Shown: one piece after another, positions 45,561 through 54,668 of the stretch | Layout: the number at the start of each line of letters is the position of its first letter | Numbering within the stretch: the stretch's first letter is position 1 | Assembly (NCBI RefSeq): GCF_018128065.1 | Contig: NZ_CP072359.1 | Location: forward strand, 186,001 to 250,000 | From: Prevotella melaninogenica | Lineage (GTDB): Bacteria > Bacteroidota > Bacteroidia > Bacteroidales > Bacteroidaceae | Length of the DNA: 64,000 nt | Reading direction: 5' to 3' | Position numbers and translations under genes: made by a program | The notes under the pieces: generated by a model | What the model was told of the DNA's origin: nothing | The model's input: only the letters and a program-made list of their open reading frames with translations | Databases searched by the model: none

Positions 45561-46490
45561 CTATTTTAATAAATATAACTTGAATAGAGCTATCAGAGTT
45601 TCTTCCGTCAGTTCATCCTCTGTTACATTTATATAGTAATGCCCATAACTATATGAAAATCTTTTGTTCTTATCAGGTTTATCACAGCATACATTGATAT
45701 ATACACTCCTCGTGAAGTCTAATATATTTGAATTTAGGAACAACCACTTTGCAACTGTTTGTGTCAAGTTCCCATATTTCTTACTGAGTTCACTTGATGT
45801 CAACTCTGGTCGCTGGAAACATATATTAAATCCACCATAGTGTGTAGATAATTGCGTACATGGGAAACTATACGCATAATTCTCTGACGTAGCGACATTC
45901 CAACTCTCCGCCAATTCAAATGACTTAAAGTGTTGTGTCAAAGAATCAATTTGAGGAATGAGCTGTCGAATAACTTCTGGCTTATTATTCTTCACAGCAT
46001 TACATGATATTTCCAAAATATCATTCAAACTTCCTCGCCCAACATCCATCTTACGTAAAGAGTATTCAGCCCCATCTTGCAAGTCAAAGAAAAAACAAGT
46101 CTTTAGTTGAATACCAAGCTTCTTACGTACAAAGGTTGTAGAAGAAAACACAGCATAACGCAGCAATGATGCTATTTTCATTTGACAAAGACTATCAGTG
46201 ATTTCTTTCTTATTGCCTTTTAAGTCCTTGTAAGCAAGTATATATGTTCGTTCTGAAAAGTGCGAACCCTTGATTACTTGCAAAGCGTACTTCTCAGACT
46301 CCCCGTCTACAACAATATACTGTTGTGAGGCAAGAGAATTATACAACTCCTTAAGTACAGGCGCATAGAGTTCATAATCCTGCTTACTACAAGGGGAAAG
46401 ACGGTTCTGTGCCACCGAGGCTATCGCCATAAAGAGTAGCAATGAAAGCAACAAAACCTTAATGACATAAGTACTATAAAATTCTTTCAT
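45561..46490 (-). CDS. Exported protein of unknown function
   Basis: 309 aa from the ATG at 46490; a GTG six codons upstream is also possible. The signal peptide ends at VAQ-N (about residue 28). The rest has no domain I know; it is mixed helical and beta with several Cys residues. Separate from its neighbours. Confidence 0.6.
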   Translation of the reverse strand: MKEFYSTYVIKVLLLSLLLFMAIASVAQNRLSPCSKQDYELYAPVLKELYNSLASQQYIVVDGESEKYALQVIKGSHFSERTYILAYKDLKGNKKEITDSLCQMKIASLLRYAVFSSTTFVRKKLGIQLKTCFFFDLQDGAEYSLRKMDVGRGSLNDILEISCNAVKNNKPEVIRQLIPQIDSLTQHFKSFELAESWNVATSENYAYSFPCTQLSTHYGGFNICFQRPELTSSELSKKYGNLTQTVAKWLFLNSNILDFTRSVYINVCCDKPDKNKRFSYSYGHYYINVTEDELTEETLIALFKLYLLK

Positions 46491-46529
46491 ATCATCATCA
46501 TTATACACTTGCTCTTAAAAATCATCTCT

Positions 46530-47087
46530 CTACTCTTCCAATTTCCGAATTACTTTACAGGGATTACCAGCAGCCAAAACACCACTTGGAATATCATGTG
46601 TAACGACAGAACCTGCACCTATCGTAGTATTATCACCAATTGTCACACCTGGCACAACGACAACATTACCACCAATCCACACATTATTTCCCACATGAAT
46701 AGGCAACGCATATTCAATTTTCTTATTACGTTGCTCAACATCAAGTGGATGTCCAGCAGTATAGAAAGAGCAATTAGGTGCAATAAAGACATTGTCGCCG
46801 AATGTCACCTTAGCCTCATCAAGAATCACACAATTAGTGTTGGCAAAGAAATTCTCCCCCACTTCAATGTTATAACCATAGTCGCAGAAGAAAGGAGCAA
46901 CAATAAACATTCCATCACCAGCCTTACCAAACAAGTTTCTCAGCCGCTTGATACGTTCCTCCCTACGTGAAGGTGGAATCTGATTTATCTCGTAACATTC
47001 ATTCTCACAGTAGTATAAATCTTTCAAAACCTCTGGGTCGTTTGCTTGATAAAGCATCCCTTTCTGCTGTTTTTCCTTCTCTGTCAT
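46530..47087 (-). CDS. Sugar O-acetyltransferase, maltose/galactoside type
   Basis: 185 aa. An N-terminal maltose-acetyltransferase cap (about 3-58, KQQKGMLYQANDPEVLKD) is followed by left-handed beta-helix hexapeptide repeats ending VPGVTIGDNTTIGAGSVVTH. The catalytic His is in FYTAGHPLDVEQR. It transfers acetyl from acetyl-CoA to sugars; the true substrate is unknown. Confidence 0.9.
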   Translation of the reverse strand: MTEKEKQQKGMLYQANDPEVLKDLYYCENECYEINQIPPSRREERIKRLRNLFGKAGDGMFIVAPFFCDYGYNIEVGENFFANTNCVILDEAKVTFGDNVFIAPNCSFYTAGHPLDVEQRNKKIEYALPIHVGNNVWIGGNVVVVPGVTIGDNTTIGAGSVVTHDIPSGVLAAGNPCKVIRKLEE

Positions 47088-47250
47088 AACTTAAATTAAT
47101 TTTATTCTTCACAAAGATACGAAGCAAATTCTAAAGAAATGAAGCTTTTATTCACAAAAAAAAGATTTTTAAAGACGAAAAAAGCGAGAAGCATAAAGTT
47201 TTTTTGTATTTTTGCGAACATATCTATCAATCATTTAATAAGGAATAAAC

Positions 47251-47925
47251 ATGAACATGATGACATACGAATTTGTACTGAGGCTATTTGTTGCTGCCAT
47301 GTTGGGTGGAGCAATTGGTTTAGAGCGTGAGTATCGTGCGAAAGAAGCTGGTTTCCGAACCCATTTCCTCGTAGCTTTAGGTAGCGGTTTGTTTATGATA
47401 TTATCCCAATTTGGCTTTGATGGAGTACTTGGACATTACGAACAGGTATCACTTGACCCCAGCCGTATCGCCTCACAGGTTGTAACAGGTATCGGTTTCA
47501 TTGGTGCAGGAACGATTATCTTTCAAAAGCATGTGGTACGTGGATTAACAACGGCTGCAGGTCTATGGGTTACCTCTGCCATTGGTATGACAGCAGGAGC
47601 GGGAATGTATGTGCTTTCCATTGCAACCACTGTTCTCGTCCTTCTTTGTTTAGAGGCACTCTATTTCCTCTTTCGATACTTTGGCACACGAAATATCAAC
47701 GTTACATTCAGTACACCAAAAGAAGAAAACATTCAGCTTGTATTGCAACGTCTACGTGAGAAGGAAGTAATCATTGATTCCTACGAGATGAATCGCAAAG
47801 ATACCTCTTCAGGTTATTACTACGTTGTGACAATGGAAATGAAGTTCAAACGCAAACGTTATAAAAACCATCTCCTAAACTTTATGTCTGAATTTGAAAA
47901 CGTAACTGTTGAGTCAATGGAGTAA
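47251..47925 (+). CDS. MgtC/SapB-family membrane protein
   Basis: 224 aa. Several membrane segments (about 5-130) carry the family signature GGAIGLEREYRAKEAGFRTH and GIGFIGAGTI. A C-terminal ACT-like soluble domain (about 145-224) follows. MgtC proteins regulate membrane ATPases or magnesium homeostasis; the role here is inferred. Confidence 0.87.
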   Translation: MNMMTYEFVLRLFVAAMLGGAIGLEREYRAKEAGFRTHFLVALGSGLFMILSQFGFDGVLGHYEQVSLDPSRIASQVVTGIGFIGAGTIIFQKHVVRGLTTAAGLWVTSAIGMTAGAGMYVLSIATTVLVLLCLEALYFLFRYFGTRNINVTFSTPKEENIQLVLQRLREKEVIIDSYEMNRKDTSSGYYYVVTMEMKFKRKRYKNHLLNFMSEFENVTVESME

Positions 47926-48477
47926 ATATAAGCATAATAAATTAACGTTCTTCCGTTAAATGCGTAGATGCCTTATTGTCCGTAGAAGAGTTGGGAAATT
48001 TTTCTTTCTTACGTCTAAAAACACTGATAGCAATTTGAAAAATTATTACATAACTTCAAGAAAAAGTCCTTTATAAACAGCTCAAAACAAGCATAAAAAA
48101 ACAGATTTGTAACTAACGTAATATCAGACAATTAAAGAACCCTCTTACAAAAGGTGCTTAATAGGACTTCAAAAGGGCGTTAGTAAGACCTCAAAAGGGC
48201 ACCTATTGCAAGCCAATTAGACCTCTTTTCAAAGCCAAAAGACCATATATAGATTTCAAGAGATGCGAAAATACTTTACACACGAGCGAACAAGCTGATG
48301 GGTTAACGAGTTGCTTGTCCCTTGTTCATTATTCAACCCTTTTCTGTTATATTCTTCCCTCGTGCAGCATCTGAGAGAGACTATTCTGTGCCACCGATGA
48401 ACTTTGAACTTTGATATTTACAGTATATCACTTAACTTACATAGGCAAACATAATTATGAATTGTGAATTACCTTCT
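47926..48477. other. 552-bp intergenic region holding a tandem array, no gene
   Basis: Contains the 22-bp array at 48149-48236. Outside it the sequence is AT-rich, with no ORF that has a start and ribosome binding site. Confidence 0.5.
48149..48236. repeat. 22-bp tandem array D (four units)
   Basis: Units start at 48149, 48171, 48193 and 48215. The first three begin AAAAGG (G or T) and the first two end GGACTTC or GACCTC. The fourth is more divergent. A degenerate unit may precede at 48127. It is the inverse-orientation relative of the array at 20965-21030. Confidence 0.75.
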
Positions 48478-48999
48478 CTAAAAAACACGCTGATAAGCCA
48501 GTCGACAATCTCCATTCTCAACGTAAATAATACCACAATAAACAAAACTTAAACGAGCCAAAGCAGTTAACATAGGATGGTTGTCAGCATGAGTATCTAT
48601 ACGAATAGAAAAAGTAAAAGAGGAACAATAAGTTATAATGTCAGCCATCACGCCATGTACTCCTTCCACAGAAGCAACACGATGAATAACATAATAAGGT
48701 TGATCATCAAGCCAACTACCTTTATGAATACGTTGATAAGTAGGCTCTGGTCCCGCTTTGAAAACGAATGTAGCAATAGGTTTACCACCCTCAAAAAGGA
48801 GATAACAATCACCCTGCAAAATATCTCGCCTCACAGTGTCAGTAGCAGGATAGTTTGCCGACCACTGATTGGGGTTACCAGCCTTTAACATCTTTGATTT
48901 ACCTTGTTCAATAAGACCCATCACAAGAGAAAAATCATCTATTGACGCCTTACAGATAATACGACCAGATGATAAATATATTGTTTTCTTCTTTGTCAT
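48478..48999 (-). CDS. GNAT-family N-acetyltransferase
   Basis: 173 aa. The fold can be followed from the N-terminal ASIDDFSLVMGLIEQGK to the acetyl-CoA-binding part VHRVASVEGVHGVMADII (written from memory of the reading as IHRVASVEGVHGVMADII) and a C-terminal DTHADNHPMLTALARLSF. It resembles family members that modify small molecules; the substrate is unknown. Confidence 0.8.
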   Translation of the reverse strand: MTKKKTIYLSSGRIICKASIDDFSLVMGLIEQGKSKMLKAGNPNQWSANYPATDTVRRDILQGDCYLLFEGGKPIATFVFKAGPEPTYQRIHKGSWLDDQPYYVIHRVASVEGVHGVMADIITYCSSFTFSIRIDTHADNHPMLTALARLSFVYCGIIYVENGDCRLAYQRVF

Positions 49000-49213
49000 A
49001 AGATTTCAACTTTTGTTTTCCAACAATGCAAAAATACAAAGAAAACCTAACATCAAGTTCATAATATAAAAGAAAGTCATACAAAACGAAAAGTAATGGT
49101 TATATCACTGATAATGAGGTTGTGAAAAATAGTATAAGAAATAATTGCGAATGAAAAAATTAATATGTATTTTTGTCATCATAATCAAAAACTAACTTAT
49201 AAAAAATACAACA

Positions 49214-50719
49214 ATGGAGAATAACCTTTTTAAACATTCTGCCAATAGGCTGGAAGCACACTTAGGCAAAGATTCACATGAGTTTACAAAAGATGACATC
49301 AAGCAGATTGTCAACGACCTGAATATCAAAATGGTCAATTTCATGTATCCTGCTGGTGACGGACGTTTAAAAACACTGAACTTCATGCTTCACACACCTG
49401 ACTACTTGGAAACAATCCTTACAAGTGGTGAGCGTGTTGATGGTTCTTCACTTTTCAGCTTTATCGCTGCGGCAAGTAGTGACCTCTATGTCATGCCACG
49501 CTTCTCTACGGCGTTTATTGATCCATTCTCAGAGATTCCAACGCTCTGTATGCTCTGTTCTTTCTTTGACCGAGATGGTAACCCATTGGCTTCATCTCCA
49601 GAACACACACTCCGCAAAGCTATGGATGCCTTTAAGAAGGTGACAGGCATGGAGTTCCAAGCTATGGGAGAGTTAGAGTACTACGTTATTCGTGAGGATG
49701 AAGGAGTATTTCCTGCTGACGACCAGCATGGTTATCACGAGAGTTCTCCTTTCTCTAAAGGGAATGACTTCCGCATGCGCTCTATGCAGCTGATTGCTGA
49801 ATGCGGAGGAAAAATTAAGTATGGTCATTCTGAAGTGGGAAACTTTGTTGAGAATGGACGCTGCTATGAACAGAATGAGATTGAATTCTTGCCTGTCCCT
49901 GCAAATGAATGTGCAGAACAGTTACTCATTGCAAAGTGGGTTATCCGTAGTTTAGGTTACGAAGAAGGACTCGATATTACTTTCGCTCCAAAGATTACCG
50001 TGGGTAAAGCTGGTTCTGGTATGCACATCCACATGCGTATTATGAAAGATGGAAAGAATATGATGCTTGACGGTGGTAAACTTTCTAAAGATGCACGTCG
50101 TGCCATTGCTGGTATGATGGACTTGGCAGAAAGTATCACAGCCTTTGGCAACAAGAATCCAACCTCTTACTTCCGTCTCGTTCCACATCAGGAAGCTCCA
50201 ACAAATGTATGCTGGGGTATGAGCAACCGTTCTGTACTTGTTCGCGTACCATTAGGATGGACTTCTGGCGAAGATATGTGTCATAAGGCTAATAATGTTG
50301 AACCACTTACAGCACGCGATTACTCTATTAAACAAACGGTTGAGATGCGTTCTCCTGACGCTTCAGCTGATATTTATCAGCTTTTGGCAGGTCTTTGCGT
50401 TGCTTGTCGTCATGGCTTTGAGATGCAGAATGCTGAGGCTGAGGCTGAAAGAACCTTTGCTGATGGTGATATCCACGATCCAAAGAATGCTGAACGTTAT
50501 GCTACATTGGCTCAACTGCCTGATAGCTGTGCTGCTTCAGCCGACTGTTTGGAACGTCAACGCAAAATCTATGAGGAATATGATGTATTCTCTCCTGCAA
50601 TGATTGATGGCATCATCAAGCAGCTCCGTTCATATAATGACCGCACACTACGCCAAGAGCTCAAGGGCAATGAGGCGATGATGGAGAAACTTGTTCGCCA
50701 GTACTTCCATTGCGGATAA
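49214..50719 (+). CDS. glnA: Glutamine synthetase family protein
   Basis: 501 aa. It has the beta-grasp N-terminal part (about 20-105) and catalytic domain, with the metal/substrate motifs ELEYYV (about residue 155), the ammonia/glutamate site GSGMHIHMRI (about 267-276) and NRSVLVRVP with TVEMRSPDASADIYQ further on. It makes glutamine from glutamate and ammonia. No adenylylation-site assignment was attempted. A -7 element TATTTTTG lies near 49167. Monocistronic. Confidence 0.9.
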   Translation: MENNLFKHSANRLEAHLGKDSHEFTKDDIKQIVNDLNIKMVNFMYPAGDGRLKTLNFMLHTPDYLETILTSGERVDGSSLFSFIAAASSDLYVMPRFSTAFIDPFSEIPTLCMLCSFFDRDGNPLASSPEHTLRKAMDAFKKVTGMEFQAMGELEYYVIREDEGVFPADDQHGYHESSPFSKGNDFRMRSMQLIAECGGKIKYGHSEVGNFVENGRCYEQNEIEFLPVPANECAEQLLIAKWVIRSLGYEEGLDITFAPKITVGKAGSGMHIHMRIMKDGKNMMLDGGKLSKDARRAIAGMMDLAESITAFGNKNPTSYFRLVPHQEAPTNVCWGMSNRSVLVRVPLGWTSGEDMCHKANNVEPLTARDYSIKQTVEMRSPDASADIYQLLAGLCVACRHGFEMQNAEAEAERTFADGDIHDPKNAERYATLAQLPDSCAASADCLERQRKIYEEYDVFSPAMIDGIIKQLRSYNDRTLRQELKGNEAMMEKLVRQYFHCG

Positions 50720-50744
50720 TATCTTACATAATAAATGCTAATAT

Positions 50745-50781
50745 GAAATCCCAGATAACGTTTCTATTATCTGGGATTTTC
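50745..50781. terminator. Terminator after glutamine synthetase
   Basis: GAAATCCCAGATAA (50745-50758) pairs with TTATCTGGGATTTTC (50767-50781). The following bases are ATTTGATT. Confidence 0.85.
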
Positions 50782-50884
50782 ATTTGATTAACTTATCTAT
50801 ACAAGGGAACAAGTCATACCCTAATTTGAGAAGAATGAATGGCATAACATTTACTACATTTATAAAAATAATGATTAGAAAAGT

Positions 50885-51610
50885 ATGAGTTTACAAGAGA
50901 TTTTAGACCACAGAAGAGCTGTTAGGCATTTCAATCCAAACAAACCGCTCGATAGTTCTGTAGTAAAGAAGTGTATTGAATTGTCAACATTAGCACCAAC
51001 AAGTTCAAACTTACAACTATGGGAAGCTTATCATGTTACTGATAAGAAGGTATTGGAGGAATTGGCACATGCATGTTTAGGTCAATTAACAGCACATTCT
51101 GCACAACAGATGGTCGTGTTCGTAACTCGGCAAGACCTCTATAAACAAAATGCACAGGCTGTACTTGCTTTTGAGAAAAATAATATCAAGAATTATAGTC
51201 CAAATGAGAAACAAGAGAAACGTATAAAAAAACAGGAATTATATTATACGAAAGTGATTCCATTTCTCTATGCACGAGGCTTTGGTTTATGGGGACTTGT
51301 TCGTAAGGCATTGGCACAAACGATTGGTCTTTTTCGTCCGATGATACACCAAGTAAGCGAAGGTGATATACGTGTCAGCGTACATAAGAGCTGCACTTTG
51401 GCTGTTCAAACTTTTATGTTAGCTATGAGTGAAGCTGGCTACGACACTTGTCCACTTGAGGGGTTTGATAGTCGACTGGTAAAGAAAGCTCTAAACCTAC
51501 CATACGACACAGAAATAAACATGGTTATTACCTGCGGAGTACGTATGCCCGATGGTGTTTGGGGAGACCGTTATCGCCGCCCTCTTAAAGAAACTTATCA
51601 CTTGGTATAA
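50885..51610 (+). CDS. Nitroreductase-family flavoprotein
   Basis: 241 aa. The N-terminal FMN-binding signature is HRRAVRHFNPNKPL, followed by LSTLAPTSSNLQLW. Late motifs are AMSEAGYDTCPLEGFD and VITCGVRMPDGVWGDRYR. NAD(P)H-dependent reduction of nitro or quinone compounds is typical; the physiological substrate is not known. Confidence 0.9.
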   Translation: MSLQEILDHRRAVRHFNPNKPLDSSVVKKCIELSTLAPTSSNLQLWEAYHVTDKKVLEELAHACLGQLTAHSAQQMVVFVTRQDLYKQNAQAVLAFEKNNIKNYSPNEKQEKRIKKQELYYTKVIPFLYARGFGLWGLVRKALAQTIGLFRPMIHQVSEGDIRVSVHKSCTLAVQTFMLAMSEAGYDTCPLEGFDSRLVKKALNLPYDTEINMVITCGVRMPDGVWGDRYRRPLKETYHLV

Positions 51611-51742
51611 GCCATATACTGTAAATAACCTTTAGAGAACGCACAACAAAAAGGATTGTAAGATTTCAGTAAGAATTTTGTCCTTATCCTTTATTTTATT
51701 CAATTAGAAATACGTATCTTTGCAAACAATCTGAACAAGACA

Positions 51743-53002
51743 ATGGATAAGGATATTAAAGACTTAAAGATCGCTGTAGCCGGCACTGGCTATGTGGGGC
51801 TCAGCATTGCTACACTGCTGAGTCAGCACCACCCTGTAACGGCTGTTGACGTAGTAAAAGAAAAGGTTGAACAGATTAATAACCATCGTTCACCTATTCA
51901 AGATGACTATATAGAACAGTATTTAACAGAGAAAGAATTAAACCTTACTGCAACAATGGATGCAGAAGCTGCCTATAAAGATGCTGACTTTGTTGTCATC
52001 GCTACGCCTACGAATTACGACCCGGTAAAGAACTACTTTGATACACAGCATGTTGAGGAGGTTATTGAAGTCGTAATGAAGGTGAACCCTGAGGCTATTA
52101 TGGTGATTAAGTCTACCATTCCAGTTGGATATACAGAAAATATTAGAGCAAAATACAATTGTAATAATATTCTCTTTGCACCAGAATTCCTGCGTGAAAG
52201 TAAGGCACTTTACGATAATCTGTATCCAAGCCGTATTATCATTGGTCGTCCTGAAGGTAACGAACGACTTGACCGTGCTGCCCACCTCTTTGCTCAATTA
52301 CTACAAGAAGGGGCAATTGAGGAGAATATTCCGACCCTATTTATGGGATTAACAGAGGCAGAGGCAGTGAAACTCTTTGCCAACACTTATCTTGCATTGC
52401 GTGTAAGCTATTTTAATGAGCTGGATACTTATGCAGAAGTAAAAGGTCTTGATACATCGAATATTATTCAAGGTGTATGTCTTGACCCTCGTATTGGCTC
52501 ATTCTACAATAATCCTTCCTTTGGTTATGGTGGCTATTGTCTGCCTAAGGATACCAAACAATTATTAGCAAACTATGCTGATGTTCCAGAGAATCTCATC
52601 CAGGCAATCGTTGAGAGTAACCGCACACGCAAAGACTTCATAGCCGACCAGGTATTACATAAAGCTGGTTATTATGACTATTACGATCGTGGCGATTATA
52701 GTCCTGAAGATGAAAAAGAGTGTATCATCGGTGTCTATCGCTTAACTATGAAGTCTAATAGTGACAACTTCCGTCAAAGTTCTATTCAAGGAGTCATGAA
52801 ACGTATTAAGGCAAAAGGCGCACAAGTCATTATCTATGAGCCAACACTCGAAGATGGTGCAACTTTCTTCGGTAGCCTTGTCATTAACAATCTTTCTGAC
52901 TTCAAACAACGTTGCCATGCCATCATTGCCAACCGCTATGATAAGAGCCTTGATGATGTGAAGGAGAAAGTATATACAAGAGATATATTCAGAAGGGATT
53001 AG
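51743..53002 (+). CDS. UDP-glucose/GDP-mannose dehydrogenase family protein
   Basis: 419 aa. The N-terminal Rossmann motif is [16 protein letters not shown] (about 12-27), the central domain carries [20 protein letters not shown], and the catalytic Cys is in [15 protein letters not shown] (about residue 259). A C-terminal UDP-binding domain follows. It oxidises a nucleotide sugar to its uronic acid, most likely UDP-glucose to UDP-glucuronate, for surface polysaccharide. Promoter -7 TATCTTTG at 51715-51722. No capsule genes adjoin. Confidence 0.88.
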   Translation: MDKDIKDLKIAVAGTGYVGLSIATLLSQHHPVTAVDVVKEKVEQINNHRSPIQDDYIEQYLTEKELNLTATMDAEAAYKDADFVVIATPTNYDPVKNYFDTQHVEEVIEVVMKVNPEAIMVIKSTIPVGYTENIRAKYNCNNILFAPEFLRESKALYDNLYPSRIIIGRPEGNERLDRAAHLFAQLLQEGAIEENIPTLFMGLTEAEAVKLFANTYLALRVSYFNELDTYAEVKGLDTSNIIQGVCLDPRIGSFYNNPSFGYGGYCLPKDTKQLLANYADVPENLIQAIVESNRTRKDFIADQVLHKAGYYDYYDRGDYSPEDEKECIIGVYRLTMKSNSDNFRQSSIQGVMKRIKAKGAQVIIYEPTLEDGATFFGSLVINNLSDFKQRCHAIIANRYDKSLDDVKEKVYTRDIFRRD

Positions 53003-53060
53003 GTTTAAGCTAATATCTTAATAAAAAGTAAGTAAAAAGTTTATTTTTTATGTCTTATCG

Positions 53061-53094
53061 AGCACCATTTGAGCAATCATTTGGTGCTTTTTTG
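53061..53094 (+). terminator. Terminator after the dehydrogenase
   Basis: AGCACCA (53061-53067) pairs with TGGTGCT (53082-53088), followed by a T-run to 53093. Confidence 0.8.
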
Positions 53095-53636
53095 GCTCAG
53101 TAAGAGAATAGGTGGAGAAAAGAGTACACAAAACGCTAATGCTAAAAAGCCTTTCCGACTTTGGAATGATAAGTATTCCCACATAAGAGAGATATTGTTA
53201 CATATAATAAAAGAATAGTTTTATTTCAGTTTGCCGTCATTTTTAACATTTCATGTATATTGCTGTAATATAACAATTTAAGTGTCTACCATGAGTGACA
53301 GGAATGACAGGAAATTTAGTTTATGGATTGCTCGGCAAAACGAAATCAGCAAATTGACATAGATACTTTTCTGGTTCTTCCGTAATACGGAGTGATGAAG
53401 TATAAGTCCTCTCGATATAATAGGACACACGGAGAAGGAGAGAACACGGAGGTAAACGCTATATCACAGAGATGCCGATGGTACAAAAGAGCGACAGAGT
53501 CCTTTTTACTTTACATTTAAACAAATAAGACCCACATTGAAGCTAAAAAGGCTTGTCTCCCGACAAGCCTATTTATAATACAAAAACATTATGAAATAAT
53601 TTATTTCGCGAACAAGATTATCATTTAATAATTGGC
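53095..53636. other. Intergenic region with a dispersed repeat, no gene
   Basis: AT-rich. It holds the repeat at 53232-53312. A hairpin around AGGCTTGTCTCCCGACAAGCCT (53549-53570, stem AGGCTTGTC/GACAAGCCT) is the probable terminator for the DUF2023/fldA operon coming from the right. Confidence 0.55.
53232..53312 (+). repeat. Dispersed 80-bp repeat with inverted ends, copy 3
   Basis: Begins TGCCGTCATTTTTAACATTT and ends GAGTGACAGGAATGACAGG. GTCATT at the left is the complement of AATGAC at the right. Aligns with 39083-39160 and the complement of 29261-29344. Confidence 0.65.
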
Positions 53637-53999
53637 TTATGTCGCACATTTACAAGTGCGGCACTTGCGTTCACAGTACCGCTCGCACTGTACGCGAATG
53701 TCATAACCCAACATTGCACCGAGGATAAAATCCTCTTCTGGTGATAGTTGGTTAAGAGGTTTTGTTATCATCAGCCGAATGGCATCGAGGCATTCTTGTC
53801 GACCAAAGAACAAGTTCATACGATCACGACCCACTGGCTGAATAATATATGGGATGTTCTGATGTTCAAGGCGGAGTGTAGCAAATGGCTCATACTTCTT
53901 GTTACAAGTATACAAAACCATCTGTCGAACACCCTTCTTGTACTCGTAGATGTGATTCATCAACACCTTCATATCGGCGCTCATCATATCTGCCATCAT
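53637..53999 (-). CDS. DUF2023-family protein
   Basis: 120 aa, recognised by the stretches HIYEYKKGVRQMVLYT and FFGRQECLDAIR and by a C-terminal Cys cluster (CERYCERKCRTCKC) that suggests metal or iron-sulfur binding. The gene is regularly found beside flavodoxin in Bacteroidetes, as here (50-bp gap, same strand), so a role in flavodoxin biology is likely but unproven. The start could also be one of the internal Met codons within the first ten residues. Confidence 0.78.
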   Translation of the reverse strand: MMADMMSADMKVLMNHIYEYKKGVRQMVLYTCNKKYEPFATLRLEHQNIPYIIQPVGRDRMNLFFGRQECLDAIRLMITKPLNQLSPEEDFILGAMLGYDIRVQCERYCERKCRTCKCAT

Positions 54000-54049
54000 A
54001 GTTATCCCTTTATGTGAATAGTTATAATGTAAGCACTAAGTTTATAATC

Positions 54050-54538
54050 TTACAATGAAGGCTTAATAGCTTCCAACCATGTATCAATACGACCTTCTGT
54101 TTTGTCGTCTTCGTTTACATCATCCAAAGCAAGACCTACGAACTTACCATCAACAACAGCCTCGCTGTCATCATAAGTATAGCCGTCTGTTGACACACCA
54201 GGAAGGATGTTTGCACCCTCAGCTGCATCATAAATCTCCTTCATTGCATTGCAGAAAGTATCAGAATAGCTTTCGCTATCACCACAACCAAAGATAGCAA
54301 CAGTCTTACCAGAGAGATCAGCACCCTTCAGTACGTTAATACCATCATACCAATCGTCCTGCAATTCACCTGCACCCCATGTAGAGGTTCCAAGGATAAG
54401 GTTATCATTCTCTGCTACTACATCTGCAGAGAAATCTGATACGTTAATAGCTTCAACGCCGAGCTTCTCAGCGATAGTGTTTGCAATGCTTTCGCATGTA
54501 CCGGTTGATGAACCGTAAACAACAATAGTCTTCTTCAT
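54050..54538 (-). CDS. fldA: Flavodoxin
   Basis: 162 aa. The FMN-phosphate loop is YGSSTGTCESIA (residues about 8-19), with TSTWGAGELQDDW near 50-65 and the second FMN loop FGCGDSESYSDTFC (about 88-101). A small acidic electron carrier that replaces ferredoxin under iron limitation. Upstream of DUF2023 in the same operon. Confidence 0.95.
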   Translation of the reverse strand: MKKTIVVYGSSTGTCESIANTIAEKLGVEAINVSDFSADVVAENDNLILGTSTWGAGELQDDWYDGINVLKGADLSGKTVAIFGCGDSESYSDTFCNAMKEIYDAAEGANILPGVSTDGYTYDDSEAVVDGKFVGLALDDVNEDDKTEGRIDTWLEAIKPSL

Positions 54539-54668
54539 ATTTTGTTACTGATTTAATTTCTGACTTTATTAATCTTTACGGTTGCAAAGATACAATGAAA
54601 AACTATTACTTGCAATACCTAAAAATGATGGTTTGTGCAAAATACCTACTTTTAGGGAGTAGTTTGCG

